NCBI RefSeq assembly: GCF_023630175.1
Contig: NZ_JALLIN010000017.1
Span: 1-64,000 of the forward strand
DNA: 64,000 bases
Direction: 5' to 3'
Source: Streptomyces cellostaticus
Lineage (GTDB): Bacteria > Actinomycetota > Actinomycetes > Streptomycetales > Streptomycetaceae
The notes below the pieces were generated by a model. The model searched no databases. It saw only the letters and a list, made by a program, of their open reading frames with translations, and was not told the origin of the DNA. Position numbers and translations under genes: made by a program. Positions 44,324 to 53,584 of the stretch are shown piece after piece (position 1 is the stretch's first letter; every line of letters starts with the position of its first letter).

Positions 44324-44851
44324 ATGACCAGCGAGAACCGGCCAGACCCGCACGCGGAGGTCACCCGCCGCGTCGACGGCGAACCCCGCACGCTGCTCGT
44401 CGACCACCGGCGGGTCCCGCTGGACCCGCTCCGCGCGGACCTGGGCCCCACCGGGTCCAGGAAGGGCTGCGACCACGGTGGCCGCGGTGCCTGCACCGCC
44501 CTCAACGCCCGTACCGCGCGTTCCCGGTTCGTCGGCGGCACGACCATGGGCCTGGGCATGGCCCTGACCGAGGGCAGCACCATGGACGCCCGGTTCGGCG
44601 ACTTCACCGAGGCCGGCCTCGCCTCGTGCCACCTGCCCGCCCACGCCGACGTACCCGGCATCGCGGCCCACGGGATCGAGGAGGGCGATCCGCACCTCGA
44701 CGCGACGGACAGCATGGAGATCGCCGAGACCGGCGCCGTCGGCACCGCCGCCGCCCTCGGCGACGCCGTGCACCACGCCACCGGGATCCGGTTCCGTGAA
44801 CCGCCCCTCACCCCGGACCGGATCCTCACCGGCCTGCTGTCCGAACGGTGA
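44324..44851 (+). pseudogene. internally deleted xanthine/aldehyde-dehydrogenase remnant, frame still open
   Basis: The 175-codon frame joins two pieces of a three-gene molybdenum hydroxylase locus. Residues 16-62 match the N-terminal [2Fe-2S] domain of the small subunit (DPLRADLGPTGSRKGCDHGG). Residues 69-175 match the C terminus of the large subunit (FVGGTTMGLGMALTEGS and NAVHHATG-like ending). The FAD subunit and most of the Mo subunit are missing. The iron-sulfur site is broken: Cys49 and Cys57 remain, but the middle Cys is Arg54. The usual MGSKGIGE motif is replaced by TDSMEIAE. An enzyme is not possible. The stop overlaps the GTG of the GH65 gene, so the frame may persist as a translated leader. 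Confidence 0.8.
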
Positions 44852-47262
44852 CCGCCACGACGAGGGACACGGGAAGGGGGAGCCCCCAGGTGCCAGGACT
44901 GCTGTGGGAGTACGACGGTTACGACCCGGCCGAGGAACGGCTGCGGGAGTCCCTGTGCACCCTGGGCAACGGCTACTTCGCCACCCGCGGGGCGCTGCCC
45001 GAGTGCGCCGCGGACGACGTGCACTACCCCGGGACCTACGCGGCCGGCGTCTACAACCGGCTCACCTCCGAGATCGCCGGCCGCATGGTCGACAACGAGG
45101 ACATGGTCAACCTCCCCGACTGGCTGCCGCTGCGCGTCCGCCCGGACGGCCACGACTGGCTCGGCCCCGACGCCACCCCGGTCGCCGAGCACCGGCAGGT
45201 CCTGCACCTGGACCCGGGCGTGCTCGAACGCCTCACCCGGTACCGGCTCGACGGCGGCGGCACGCTCCTCGTGCGCCAGCTCCGCCTGGTCCACATGGGC
45301 GACCCCCACCTCGCCGCCCTGCGCACGGACATCAGCGCGGAGGACTGGACCGGCGAAGTCGACGTCGAGGCCGCGCTCGACGGCCGCGTCACCAACTCCG
45401 GCGTGGCCCGCTACCGCGACCTCGACGGCCGCCACCTCACCCGGGTGGAGTCGGGCAGCGCCGAGTCGGGCGCCATGTGGCTGCGCTGCCACACCCGTAC
45501 CTCGGACATCGCCGTCGGGCTCGCCTGCCGGCTGACCGCCGACGCGCCGGCGACCGACGCGCACGAGCCGGCGCGGGCCGTGCGGCGCCTGCGGATCGCC
45601 CTCGCGCCCGGCCGCACCGTCACCGTCGACAAGTGCGTCGCCCTGCACACCTCCCACGACCCGGCCATCAGCGACCCGCTGTGGGCCGCCGTCGACCGGG
45701 CCGAGACCGCGCCCGCCTTCGACGAACTGCTCGCCTCGCACGCCACGGCCTGGGAACAGCTCTGGCGGCGCGCCGAACTCGACGTCCCCGGTGAGCCGGG
45801 CAGCATCCTGCGCCTGCACCTCTTCCACGTGCTGCAGTGCCTCTCCCCGCACACCGCCGACCTCGACGTCGGCGTTCCCGCCCGCGGACTGCACGGCGAG
45901 GCGTACCGGGGACACGTCTTCTGGGACGAGCTGTTCGTGCTGCCCTACCTCAACCTGCACCTGCCCGAGGTGTCCCGTGCGCTGCTCCACTACCGCCACC
46001 GCCGACTGGACGCCGCCCTCCACACGGCCCACGAGGCCGGTCTGCGCGGCGCCCTGTACCCGTGGCAGAGCGGCAGCGACGGCCGGGAGGAGACCCAGGA
46101 GCTCCACCTCAACCCCCGCTCGGGCCGCTGGCTGCCGGACCACTCCCGGCTGCAGCGGCACGTCGGCTCGGCGGTCGCCTACAACGTGTGGCAGTACTGC
46201 GAGGCCGCCGCCGACACCGACTTCCTGCACACCGAGGGCGCCGAGATGCTGCTCCAGATCGCCCGTTTCTGGGCCGACTCGGCCACCTACGACGAACACC
46301 TCGGCCGGCACCGCATCCTGGGCGTGGTCGGCCCCGACGAGTACCACGACGCCTATCCGGACGCCACCGTGCCCGGCCTGGACGACAACGCCTACACCAA
46401 CGTCACCGCGGCCTGGGTGCTCCTGCGCGCGCTGGGCCTGCTGCGCGACCTGCCCGAGCCGCGCCGCCGTGAACTCGCCGAGGGAATCGGCCTGGAACAG
46501 GACGAACTCGCCCGCTGGGAGGAGGTCTCACGCACCCTGCACGTGCCCTACCACGAAGGCGTGGTCAGCCAGTTCGCCGGCTACGGCGACCTCGCCGAAC
46601 TGGACTGGCAGGGCTATCGCGAACGGTACGGCGACATCCGGCGCCTCGACCGGATCCTGGAGGCGGAGGGCGACACCGTCAACCGCTACAAGGCGTCCAA
46701 GCAGGCCGACGTGCTGATGCTGGGCTACCTGTTCTCACCCGCCGAACTCCAGTCCCTGTTCAGACGGTTGGGACACCGCCTGGATGAGGACATCTGGTCC
46801 GCGACGGTCGACCACTACCTGCACCGCACCTCCCACGGCTCCACCCTCAGCGGTCTCGTGCACGGCTGGATCCTGGCCCGCGCCCGCCGTGCCGACGCCT
46901 GGGGCTTCGTCCAGGAGGCGCTGCGCGGCGACATCGCCGACGTCCAGGGCGGCACCACCGGCGAGGGCATCCACCTGGGCGCCATGGCCGGCACTCTCGA
47001 CCTGGTCCAGCGCTGCCTCACCGGACTGGAGACCCGTGACGGCGCCCTGTGGCTCGACCCGGTCCCGCTGCCGGAACTCTCCTCCTACGGCTTCTCCCTG
47101 CGCTACCAGGGCCACTGGGGCGTGAGCCTGCGCCTGCGCGCGGGCCTGCTGGAGGCCGTCGTGCCGTCCGCCTCCGGCCGCCCGCCCATCGACTTCCGCC
47201 TGCAGGACCGGGTGGTGCGGGTCGGGCCGGGGGAGAGGGTGCGCATGCGGCTGCTGGACTGA
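44848..47262 (+). CDS. glycoside hydrolase family 65 protein (disaccharide phosphorylase/hydrolase)
   Basis: This 804-residue cytosolic GH65 enzyme has the N-terminal beta-sandwich (LWEYDGYDPAEERLRESLCT, NGYFATRGALPE), an (alpha/alpha)6 barrel and the catalytic Glu498 in GVVGPDEYHDAYPD. Substrate and phosphate-site blocks are FWDELFVLPYLNL, YKASKQADVLML and HRTSHGSTLSGLVHGWILAR. Families of this kind split trehalose, maltose, kojibiose or related disaccharides by phosphorolysis, some by hydrolysis; the substrate is not decided by sequence alone. The GTG at 44848 overlaps the stop of the upstream relic. An alternative GTG at 44890, preceded by AAGGGGGA, starts just before the conserved domain and may be the true start. 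Confidence 0.9.
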   Translation: MTATTRDTGRGSPQVPGLLWEYDGYDPAEERLRESLCTLGNGYFATRGALPECAADDVHYPGTYAAGVYNRLTSEIAGRMVDNEDMVNLPDWLPLRVRPDGHDWLGPDATPVAEHRQVLHLDPGVLERLTRYRLDGGGTLLVRQLRLVHMGDPHLAALRTDISAEDWTGEVDVEAALDGRVTNSGVARYRDLDGRHLTRVESGSAESGAMWLRCHTRTSDIAVGLACRLTADAPATDAHEPARAVRRLRIALAPGRTVTVDKCVALHTSHDPAISDPLWAAVDRAETAPAFDELLASHATAWEQLWRRAELDVPGEPGSILRLHLFHVLQCLSPHTADLDVGVPARGLHGEAYRGHVFWDELFVLPYLNLHLPEVSRALLHYRHRRLDAALHTAHEAGLRGALYPWQSGSDGREETQELHLNPRSGRWLPDHSRLQRHVGSAVAYNVWQYCEAAADTDFLHTEGAEMLLQIARFWADSATYDEHLGRHRILGVVGPDEYHDAYPDATVPGLDDNAYTNVTAAWVLLRALGLLRDLPEPRRRELAEGIGLEQDELARWEEVSRTLHVPYHEGVVSQFAGYGDLAELDWQGYRERYGDIRRLDRILEAEGDTVNRYKASKQADVLMLGYLFSPAELQSLFRRLGHRLDEDIWSATVDHYLHRTSHGSTLSGLVHGWILARARRADAWGFVQEALRGDIADVQGGTTGEGIHLGAMAGTLDLVQRCLTGLETRDGALWLDPVPLPELSSYGFSLRYQGHWGVSLRLRAGLLEAVVPSASGRPPIDFRLQDRVVRVGPGERVRMRLLD

Positions 47263-47389
47263 CCCGCCCGCCCGCCGCACGCTTCTCGACGGCCACGGCT
47301 CCCGAGCGGCAGGATGCCCTCGGGCGGGTGCGGGGTCCGCGAGCCGCCGCGGGACGGCGGGGCGGACGACAGGGCGGGGGGACGAGCGG

Positions 47390-48256
47390 ATGCGGTACAT
47401 GGGCGCGAGCGCAGGGCCCGGACCACGGACCGGCGGCGGGCAGGAGCCGCTGCGCGTGCTCGCGGTGGACGACGAGGAACCCGCACTCGAGGAACTGCTG
47501 TACCTGCTCGGCGAGGACGAGCGGATCGGCACCGCCGTGCCCGCCCTCGACGCCGCCCGGGCGGTGCGCCTGCTGGAGCGGGCCACGGCGGCCGGGCCCG
47601 ACGGCCCGGACGCCTTCGACGTCGTCTTCCTCGACATCAACATGCCCGGTCTGAGCGGCCTGGACCTGGCCGGTCTGCTCGGCGACCACCCGGACCCCCC
47701 GCTGATCGTCTTCGTCACCGCCCACGAGGACTTCGCGCTCCGGGCGTTCGACCTCAAGGCGGTGGACTACCTGCTCAAGCCGCTGCGCAAGGAGCGCTTC
47801 GCGGAGGCCGTACGGCGCGTCGCCGAACTGACCCGGGCCGGGCAGGGGCCGCGGCCGCCCCGGCGTCCATCCGGCGGCCCCGGCCCCGCCCCGGCCGGCC
47901 ACCCCCGCGACCAGGTCCCCGTGGAACTCGGCGGGGTGACCCGGTTCGTGCCCGTCGCGGAGATCACCTATGTCGAGGCGCAGGGCGACTACGCCCGCCT
48001 GCACACACCGCACGGCAGCCACCTGGTGCGCGTCCCGCTCACCGCCCTGGAGGAGCAGTGGCGCTCGCGCGGATTCGTCCGGATCCACCGCAGCCGCCTG
48101 GTGGCTCTCGGCCGCATCGAGGAACTGCGCCTGGACGGCGGCAACCTGACCGTCCGGGTCGGCGACCGGATCCTCGCCGTGAGCCGCCGCAACGCCCGGG
48201 AACTGCGGGACCTGCTGGCCGCGCGGGCCCAGGGCGCGGTACGCGGTCGACGGTGA
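47390..48256 (+). CDS. LytTR-family response regulator
   Basis: This 288-residue regulator has a receiver domain (about residues 21-140) with acidic pocket VDDEE, phosphoacceptor Asp in FLDINMPGLSG, FVTAHEDFALRAFD and the Lys in LLKPLRK. A Pro/Gly linker follows, then a LytTR DNA-binding domain (VPVAEITYVEAQGDYARLHT, RGFVRIHRSRLVALGRIEEL). LytTR regulators usually pair with LytS-type kinases, and such a kinase lies at the end of this gene group (50519-51703). In enteric bacteria similar pairs sense pyruvate or other carboxylates and control transporters, and here a solute symporter lies between them. The ATG at 47390 precedes a second ATG at 47399. Confidence 0.92.
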   Translation: MRYMGASAGPGPRTGGGQEPLRVLAVDDEEPALEELLYLLGEDERIGTAVPALDAARAVRLLERATAAGPDGPDAFDVVFLDINMPGLSGLDLAGLLGDHPDPPLIVFVTAHEDFALRAFDLKAVDYLLKPLRKERFAEAVRRVAELTRAGQGPRPPRRPSGGPGPAPAGHPRDQVPVELGGVTRFVPVAEITYVEAQGDYARLHTPHGSHLVRVPLTALEEQWRSRGFVRIHRSRLVALGRIEELRLDGGNLTVRVGDRILAVSRRNARELRDLLAARAQGAVRGRR

Positions 48257-48393
48257 CTCGACCCGGCCCCCGGGGCCCGGGCGAGCGGTCGCGGCGGCCC
48301 TGCGGCGATCCTCGTCCGGTACCTACCTGACCGCCCCGGCGCTGCGTACACTCACCGCAACAAGGTGATCACCGGGGCGTCGGGGAGTGCGTG

Positions 48394-48765
48394 ATGGGTG
48401 CGGAATCCGTCCCTCGCAGAGAGGTGGTCACCGGACGGCCCCGCACCGACCGCGCCGGCCCGCCACCGGCCCGCGCCGTGAGCCCGTCCGGCGGCCGTCC
48501 CGCCGTCCCGGACGACGACACCCCCGTGCGGTTCCTGATGCGACGTCAACTCCGCGCCGCTCTCACGGCGACGGTCCTGCTCGCCCTCTCGCTCGGGCTG
48601 CTGCCCGTGCTCCTGCGCGTCCTGACCGCCGGCGGCGCCGGACACGACGTCCCGCTCGCCGTCTGGCTGCTGCTGGGCGTGGCACCGTATCCGCTCCTGC
48701 TGTGCACGGGAGCCTGGTACGTCCGCCGTGCCGAGCGCAACGAGGGTGACGTGACCGGACGTTGA
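48394..48765 (+). CDS. small membrane protein, DUF485-like partner of the symporter
   Basis: This 123-residue protein has a polar, Pro/Arg-rich N terminus of about 45 residues, then two hydrophobic helices (LTATVLLALSLGLLPVLLRV and VPLAVWLLLGVAPYPLLLCT) and the tail AWYVRRAERNEG. It is placed exactly like the DUF485/YjcH proteins that precede acetate-type sodium-solute symporters, and it overlaps the symporter start by TTGA. I use the ATG at 48394 (GGGGAG six bases upstream); a GTG at 48391 is an alternative. A helper or assembly role for the symporter is likely by analogy. Confidence 0.8.
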   Translation: MGAESVPRREVVTGRPRTDRAGPPPARAVSPSGGRPAVPDDDTPVRFLMRRQLRAALTATVLLALSLGLLPVLLRVLTAGGAGHDVPLAVWLLLGVAPYPLLLCTGAWYVRRAERNEGDVTGR

Positions 48766-50522
48766 ACCAGACGTACGGAATCGCCGGCGTGTCCGCCGTG
48801 GTCCTGGCCACGGTGCTTGTCGGGGCGCTGGGCCTGCGCATCTCGCGCACCACCTCCGACTTCTACGTCGCCTCGCGCAGCGTCCCGCCGCGGCTCAACG
48901 CCTTCGCCGTCAGCGGCGAGTACCTGTCCGCCGCCTCCTTCCTGGGGGTCGCCGGACTCGTCCTCGCCCAGGGCGCCGACATGCTCTGGTTCCCCATCGG
49001 CTACACCGCAGGCTTCCTGGTGCTGCTCGCCTTCGTCGCCGCCCCGCTGCGCCGCTCGGGCGCCTACACCCTGCCGGACTTCGCCGAGGCACGCCTGGAG
49101 TCCCGCGCCGTACGGCGGATCGCGAGCGTGCTCGTCGTCGGCGTCGGCTGGCTCTACCTGCTGCCCCAACTGAGGGGCGCCGGGCTGATCCTCCGGCTGC
49201 TCACCGGCGCGCCGGGCTGGTTCGGCGGCCTGGTCGTGGCCGTCGTGGTCACCGTGGCGGTGGCCGCCGGCGGCATGCGCAGCATCACCTTCGTCCAGGC
49301 CTTCCAGTACTGGCTGAAACTCACCGCCCTGCTGGTGCCCGCCGTGTTCCTGCTCATAGCCTGGCGGGCCGACCGGGCCCCGGCGCCCGCCTGGGACGAG
49401 CGTCCCGTGTTCCAGCGCTCCACCCGGGTCGCCACCGACCGGCCGCTGACCCTCACCGTCCACGCACCGGTGCGCGTCACCGTCACCGGAACCGTGGACG
49501 GGCGGCCCCTCGACGGCCCGCTCACCCTCGGCGCGGGCACCCACCGCGTCGGTCCCGGCACCACCCTGGGCTTTCCGCGCGGTGCCCCCGTGCCGCTGCC
49601 CGACGGCGGCGGCCCCGGCACGGCCCCCACCGGCTGGGCGCAGCCCCTGTCGGCGGGACGCGAACAGCACGGGCTGTACGCCACCTACGGGCTCATCCTC
49701 GCCACCTTCCTCGGCACCATGGGCCTGCCGCACGTCGTCGTCCGCTTCTACACCAACCCCGACGGCGGCGCCGCCCGCCGCACCACCGTCGTCGTCCTCG
49801 GCCTGCTCGGCGCCTTCTACCTGCTCGTCCCGCTCTACGGCGTGCTCGGCCGGCTCTACGCGCCCGACCTGCTGCTGACCGGCGACACCGACGCGGCGGT
49901 GCTCGTCCTGCCGCAGCGGCTGATCGGCGGCCCCGGCGGCGACCTGCTCGGCGCGCTGGTCGCGGGCGGCGCCTGCGCCGCGTTCCTGTCCACCGTCTCC
50001 GGGCTCACCATGTCCGTCGCCGGGGTGCTCGCCCAGGACGTGCTGCCGACCCTCGGCATCCGGCACTTCCGGCTCGCCACGCTGCCCGCCATAGCGGTGC
50101 CCACCGCGGCCAGCACCGTCGTCACCGACCTCCCCGTGGCCGACGCGGTCGGGCTCGCCTTCGCCGTGTCCGCGTCGTCGTTCTGCCCGCTCCTGCTGCT
50201 CGGCATCTGGTGGCGCGGCCTGACCCCGCCCGGCGCGGTCGCGGGACTGCTCCTCGGCGGCGGATCCGCGCTCACCGCGGTGACCGTGACCATCGCCGGC
50301 GGCGCGACGTCCGGCCCGCTGCACACCCTGCTGGCCTGGCCGGCGGTCTGGTCGGTCCCCGCCGGCTTCGCGGCCATGGTGCTGATCTCCCTGGCCACCC
50401 GGCACCGCGTCCCCGCGTCCGCGGCCGCCACGATGGCCCGGCTCCACCTGCCCGAGCCGCCGCGCGGCCCGGCCACCGCACCGGGCGCCGGTCCGAAGCG
50501 GTCCCGGGAGCGCCGTCCGTGA
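48762..50522 (+). CDS. sodium/solute symporter (SSF family), acetate/pyruvate-permease-like
   Basis: This 586-residue transporter has about 13 helices with the SSF motifs: DFYVASRSVPPRLNAFAVSG, EYLSAASFLGVAGL, WLYLLPQLRGAGLIL, TFLGTMGLPHVVVRFYTNPD and AAFLSTVSGLTMSVAGVLAQD. This is close to ActP/MctP carriers of acetate, pyruvate and short monocarboxylates. A soluble insert of about 90 residues (roughly 205-295, with VTVTGTVDGRPLDGP and GAGTHRVGPGTTLG) is probably a beta-rich extracytoplasmic domain, unusual for the family. Its TTG start overlaps the upstream stop and its own stop overlaps the kinase GTG, so the group is tightly coupled. Confidence 0.9.
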   Translation: MNQTYGIAGVSAVVLATVLVGALGLRISRTTSDFYVASRSVPPRLNAFAVSGEYLSAASFLGVAGLVLAQGADMLWFPIGYTAGFLVLLAFVAAPLRRSGAYTLPDFAEARLESRAVRRIASVLVVGVGWLYLLPQLRGAGLILRLLTGAPGWFGGLVVAVVVTVAVAAGGMRSITFVQAFQYWLKLTALLVPAVFLLIAWRADRAPAPAWDERPVFQRSTRVATDRPLTLTVHAPVRVTVTGTVDGRPLDGPLTLGAGTHRVGPGTTLGFPRGAPVPLPDGGGPGTAPTGWAQPLSAGREQHGLYATYGLILATFLGTMGLPHVVVRFYTNPDGGAARRTTVVVLGLLGAFYLLVPLYGVLGRLYAPDLLLTGDTDAAVLVLPQRLIGGPGGDLLGALVAGGACAAFLSTVSGLTMSVAGVLAQDVLPTLGIRHFRLATLPAIAVPTAASTVVTDLPVADAVGLAFAVSASSFCPLLLLGIWWRGLTPPGAVAGLLLGGGSALTAVTVTIAGGATSGPLHTLLAWPAVWSVPAGFAAMVLISLATRHRVPASAAATMARLHLPEPPRGPATAPGAGPKRSRERRP

Positions 50523-51703
50523 CCGCGCTCGGCACCGTCGTCCTCGCCGTGGCCGCGCTCGGGCTGTTCGCCCTGGGCGCCGCCCTCGGCCATGCCGGGG
50601 CCCGCCGTCAGCAGGAGAACCCGGCCGACGTCGGCACCCCCGTGGAGCGGGCCACCTTCCACACCCTGCACACCGCCTCACTCGCCGCGCCGCCGCTGCG
50701 TGCCGGACTGACCCCGGACACCGCCCGCAAGGCGGCCCGGCGGCTGCGGCCGCTGCTCGGCACGGTCGCCCTCGCCCTCGCCGACGAGGAGTCCGTGCTC
50801 GCCTGGGACGGTACCGGCGAGCACCACCGGGCCGCGGCCGCAGCCCGCCCCGCCCACACGGCGCGCACCAGGACGTTCCCGCTGACCTGCCCCGACGCCC
50901 GCTGTCCCGTCCGCTGGGGGGTGGTGGTCCCGCTGACGGTCGACGGCCGGGCCGCGGGCGCCCTGGCCGCCTTCACCGACCGGGAGTCCGCCGTCGTCGT
51001 ACGGGCCGCCGAGGAAGTGGCCCGCTGGGTCTCGGTGCAGCTCGAACTCGTCGACCTGGACCGGGCGCGGTCCGGCGCGATCGAGGCCGAGATCCGGGCC
51101 CTGCGCGCCCAGATCTCGCCGCACTTCGTCTACAACTCCCTCGCCTCTATCGCCTCGTTCGTCCGCACCGATCCCGAGCGGGCCCGCGAACTGCTCCTGG
51201 AGTTCGCTGACTTCACGCGGTACTCGTTCCGGCGCGGCGGCGACTTCACCACGCTCGCCGAGGAGCTGCGCTCGATCGAGCAGTACCTCGAACTGGCCCG
51301 CGCCCGCTTCGGCAGACGCCTGGAGGTGACACTGCGGATCGCCCCCGAGGTACTGCCCGTCACGCTGCCCTTCCTCTGTCTGCAGCCCCTCGTCGAGAAC
51401 GCGCTCAAACACGGGCTGGAGGAGTCCGTGGAGCGGGGCCGGATCACCATCACCGCCGAGGACGAGGGCACCGAGGCCCGCGTCGTCATCGAGGACGACG
51501 GCGTCGGCATGGACCCGCAGCGCCTGCGCGACCTGCTGCGCGGCCGGGGCGGCCCGTCCGCCGGCATCGGCCTGAGCAACGTGGACATGCGGCTGCGCCA
51601 GGTCTACGGCGACGACCACGGCCTCGTCATCGAGACCGGCGTCGGCGCCGGCACGAAGATCACCGTCCGGCTCCCCAAGTTCCACCCGGGCTCGGCCCGC
51701 TGA
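50519..51703 (+). CDS. LytS-type sensor histidine kinase
   Basis: This 394-residue kinase has one N-terminal membrane helix (TVVLAVAALGLFALGAALGH). A GAF-like sensory domain follows (about residues 40-180), with paired cysteines in TCPDARCPVRWG. Next come the HisKA_7TM/LytS-type phosphoacceptor block LRAQISPHFVYNSLASIASF (His in PHF) and an HATPase domain (LQPLVENALKHGLEE, DDGVGMDP, GIGLSNVDMRLRQVYGDD). The two cysteines could bind metal or react with redox signals. Its GTG overlaps the symporter stop. With the LytTR regulator upstream it should form a two-component system controlling the transporter, possibly using it as a co-sensor. Confidence 0.9.
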   Translation: MTALGTVVLAVAALGLFALGAALGHAGARRQQENPADVGTPVERATFHTLHTASLAAPPLRAGLTPDTARKAARRLRPLLGTVALALADEESVLAWDGTGEHHRAAAAARPAHTARTRTFPLTCPDARCPVRWGVVVPLTVDGRAAGALAAFTDRESAVVVRAAEEVARWVSVQLELVDLDRARSGAIEAEIRALRAQISPHFVYNSLASIASFVRTDPERARELLLEFADFTRYSFRRGGDFTTLAEELRSIEQYLELARARFGRRLEVTLRIAPEVLPVTLPFLCLQPLVENALKHGLEESVERGRITITAEDEGTEARVVIEDDGVGMDPQRLRDLLRGRGGPSAGIGLSNVDMRLRQVYGDDHGLVIETGVGAGTKITVRLPKFHPGSAR

Positions 51704-51884
51704 AGGGAGCGGACGCACGAAGCAAGGGAACCGGACACCTGCGTACCCGCCGGCGCGGCGGACCGGGCCCGGGCCGGTGCGGGCCGCACCACCGCGGGAC
51801 ACGGCGGCGCGGCCGCGGACCTGAAGGCCGTCGCGTCGGCGCCCCGGCCGCCGTGCCCTACGGTGACCGGGGCGCCGTCCGGCG

Positions 51885-52856
51885 TCAGTCCTTCAGCGCC
51901 GTGCCGGCGGCGGTGAGGGCCTTGGTGTTCTTCGTCTTCGCGGCCGTCAGGCTGCTCCTGTGGGCCGTGATCTGCTGCTTCTGGATCTTGGTCTCGGCCT
52001 TGAACCAGACCTTCACCAGGTTGGTCCGCTGCTTGCAGTCGATCTCCGCCAGGGCGACGTCGATCTCCTTCTGGGTGGCCGGGTCGGTGTGCGGGACCAG
52101 CTCCGCCGACTCGGTCGGCGTCGCGGCCTGGTACCCCTTGGCCTTCATGCACTGCGACCAGGCGCCCATGGCCTTCTTGACCGTCGGGACCCGCATCGAC
52201 TCGAGGAACGACTGGCCGTTCAGCTCCGAGACGAGCTGGAAGTCGGCGGCCGGCTTGCCGATCTTCTCGGCCGCGTAGCCGACACAGCCCTTCGCCGGGA
52301 TCTTCTTGCCGTTGTAGGTCTTCGGGGCGGCCTTGGCGACGAAGGAGCCGTTCGCGCCCGCCTTGGTCGGCTTGCCGTGCCCGGTCAGCACCTCCACCTG
52401 AGCCTCGCTCAGGCTGGGCAGCTTCTGCCGGGGCTGGTCGGTCAGGGCGTCGGGCAGGCCGTAGCCGTACTTGGCGGCGGTCGCGCGGTCGGTCAGGCCG
52501 TAACGGCGCTCCATGTTGGCGTCGTTGTCGTTCGGCGGCGGGGTGGCGCCGGCCACGCTGAGCCTGACGTCGAAGCCGTAGCCGGCCATGCACTTCTCCT
52601 GGAGGTGGCGGGTGGCCGTGTCCAGGGTGACGGTGTCGGCGTAGGTCTGCATGTAGGTCTCGAGCGGCAGCGACAGACCCTTGGCCAGGCCGCGCTGCGG
52701 GGTCGCCTTGGGCCAGTTGGCCTTGTTCACCAGCGGTTTGTCCGCCGCGACCGGGGCGGCCGCGTCATGGCCGGAGCCGCTCGTTCCGCAGGTCGAGAGC
52801 ATTCCGGTTGTCGCGATCATGACAGTCGTGGCGATGAAGACGCGCTTGTTCCACAT
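51885..52856 (-). CDS. secreted or lipid-anchored hypothetical protein
   Basis: This 323-residue protein has a signal peptide MWNKRVFIATTVMIATTGML. It ends in LSTC-G, an imperfect lipobox (Thr at -1), so lipidation is possible but not certain. The mature part is Lys- and Ala-rich, with Cys residues in QEKCMAGYGFDVRL, AKGCVGYAAEKI, WSQCMKAKGYQA and EIDCKQRT. It ends in a long charged helix. Many Streptomyces have families of such proteins with CMxxxGY motifs, often next to regulators or secreted enzymes; the function is unknown. It lies 22 bases downstream of the secreted I36-like gene and is probably co-transcribed with it. Confidence 0.75.
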   Translation of the reverse strand: MWNKRVFIATTVMIATTGMLSTCGTSGSGHDAAAPVAADKPLVNKANWPKATPQRGLAKGLSLPLETYMQTYADTVTLDTATRHLQEKCMAGYGFDVRLSVAGATPPPNDNDANMERRYGLTDRATAAKYGYGLPDALTDQPRQKLPSLSEAQVEVLTGHGKPTKAGANGSFVAKAAPKTYNGKKIPAKGCVGYAAEKIGKPAADFQLVSELNGQSFLESMRVPTVKKAMGAWSQCMKAKGYQAATPTESAELVPHTDPATQKEIDVALAEIDCKQRTNLVKVWFKAETKIQKQQITAHRSSLTAAKTKNTKALTAAGTALKD

Positions 52857-52878
52857 GGGGGGTCACTCCTCGGTCGGA

Positions 52879-53394
52879 TCAGGCGAAGTGCTGGGAGGCG
52901 TTGTTGTTCTTCAGCGCCGAGATCAGGTTGGTGAGGTTGCAGTCACCCCAGGGCTCGTTGTGCGCGAAGTACTGCGAGGTGCCGCCGTAGCCCGAGTTGT
53001 AGTACACGCGGTAGTTGTCGGCCGGGGCGCAGTTCTGCACCGAGGCCGCGTTGTTCTTCATGTACTGGCCGGAACCGTTGCCGTTGCCGTTGAACACGTA
53101 GCGGTACGTGGACAGCGTGGAGCCCTGATACTGGCTGGTGCCCCAGTAGTCGCTCACGTTGCCGTAGAACGACGACCAGCTCGTCACGTATCTGCCGCCG
53201 CTGATCGCCAGGTCCTTGGAGTTGTACAGCAGCCACAGATCGCCCTCGGAGCAGTTGATCCAGGGCACGTCGCAGTTGTCCGTGACCTTGAACTCGGCGG
53301 CGTGGGCGGGAGTGGCACCGACCATGAGCGCGGCGGTCGCGGCGAACGCGGAGGCCACCGCCCCGATCCTGGACCGCAGGCGGACGTTCTTCAT
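52879..53394 (-). CDS. secreted peptidase-inhibitor I36-like protein
   Basis: This 171-residue protein has a signal peptide (MKNVRLRSRIGAVASAFAAT through ATPAHA). The mature domain of about 140 residues has a Cys pair near the start (CDVPWINC) and another in QNCAP and GDCNL. Aromatic, Gly/Asn/Ser-rich repeats (WSSFYGNVSDYWG, YRYVFNGNGNGSGQYMKNNA) suggest a beta/gamma-crystallin-like fold. That fits the I36 (SMI-type) inhibitor family, which blocks metalloproteases outside the cell, though the resemblance is general. The ATG at 53394 is preceded by GAAGGG. It heads an operon with the hypothetical lipoprotein gene. Confidence 0.7.
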   Translation of the reverse strand: MKNVRLRSRIGAVASAFAATAALMVGATPAHAAEFKVTDNCDVPWINCSEGDLWLLYNSKDLAISGGRYVTSWSSFYGNVSDYWGTSQYQGSTLSTYRYVFNGNGNGSGQYMKNNAASVQNCAPADNYRVYYNSGYGGTSQYFAHNEPWGDCNLTNLISALKNNNASQHFA

Positions 53395-53584
53395 GCTGGA
53401 GGAACCCTTCGCTCGGGTTGTGATGATCATTTGAAGTGGATCTTACAGAGAGGGCCCGGAAAGGCGACCGGATTTCCACCGCCCGCGGACGGCCTCGCCG
53501 TGCTCGCGTCCGTCCCCGGCGGGGGACGGACGCGAGCACGGTCGAAGCGGACCTCGGAGGCGGTGTGTCAGGCACCCGCCGGAC

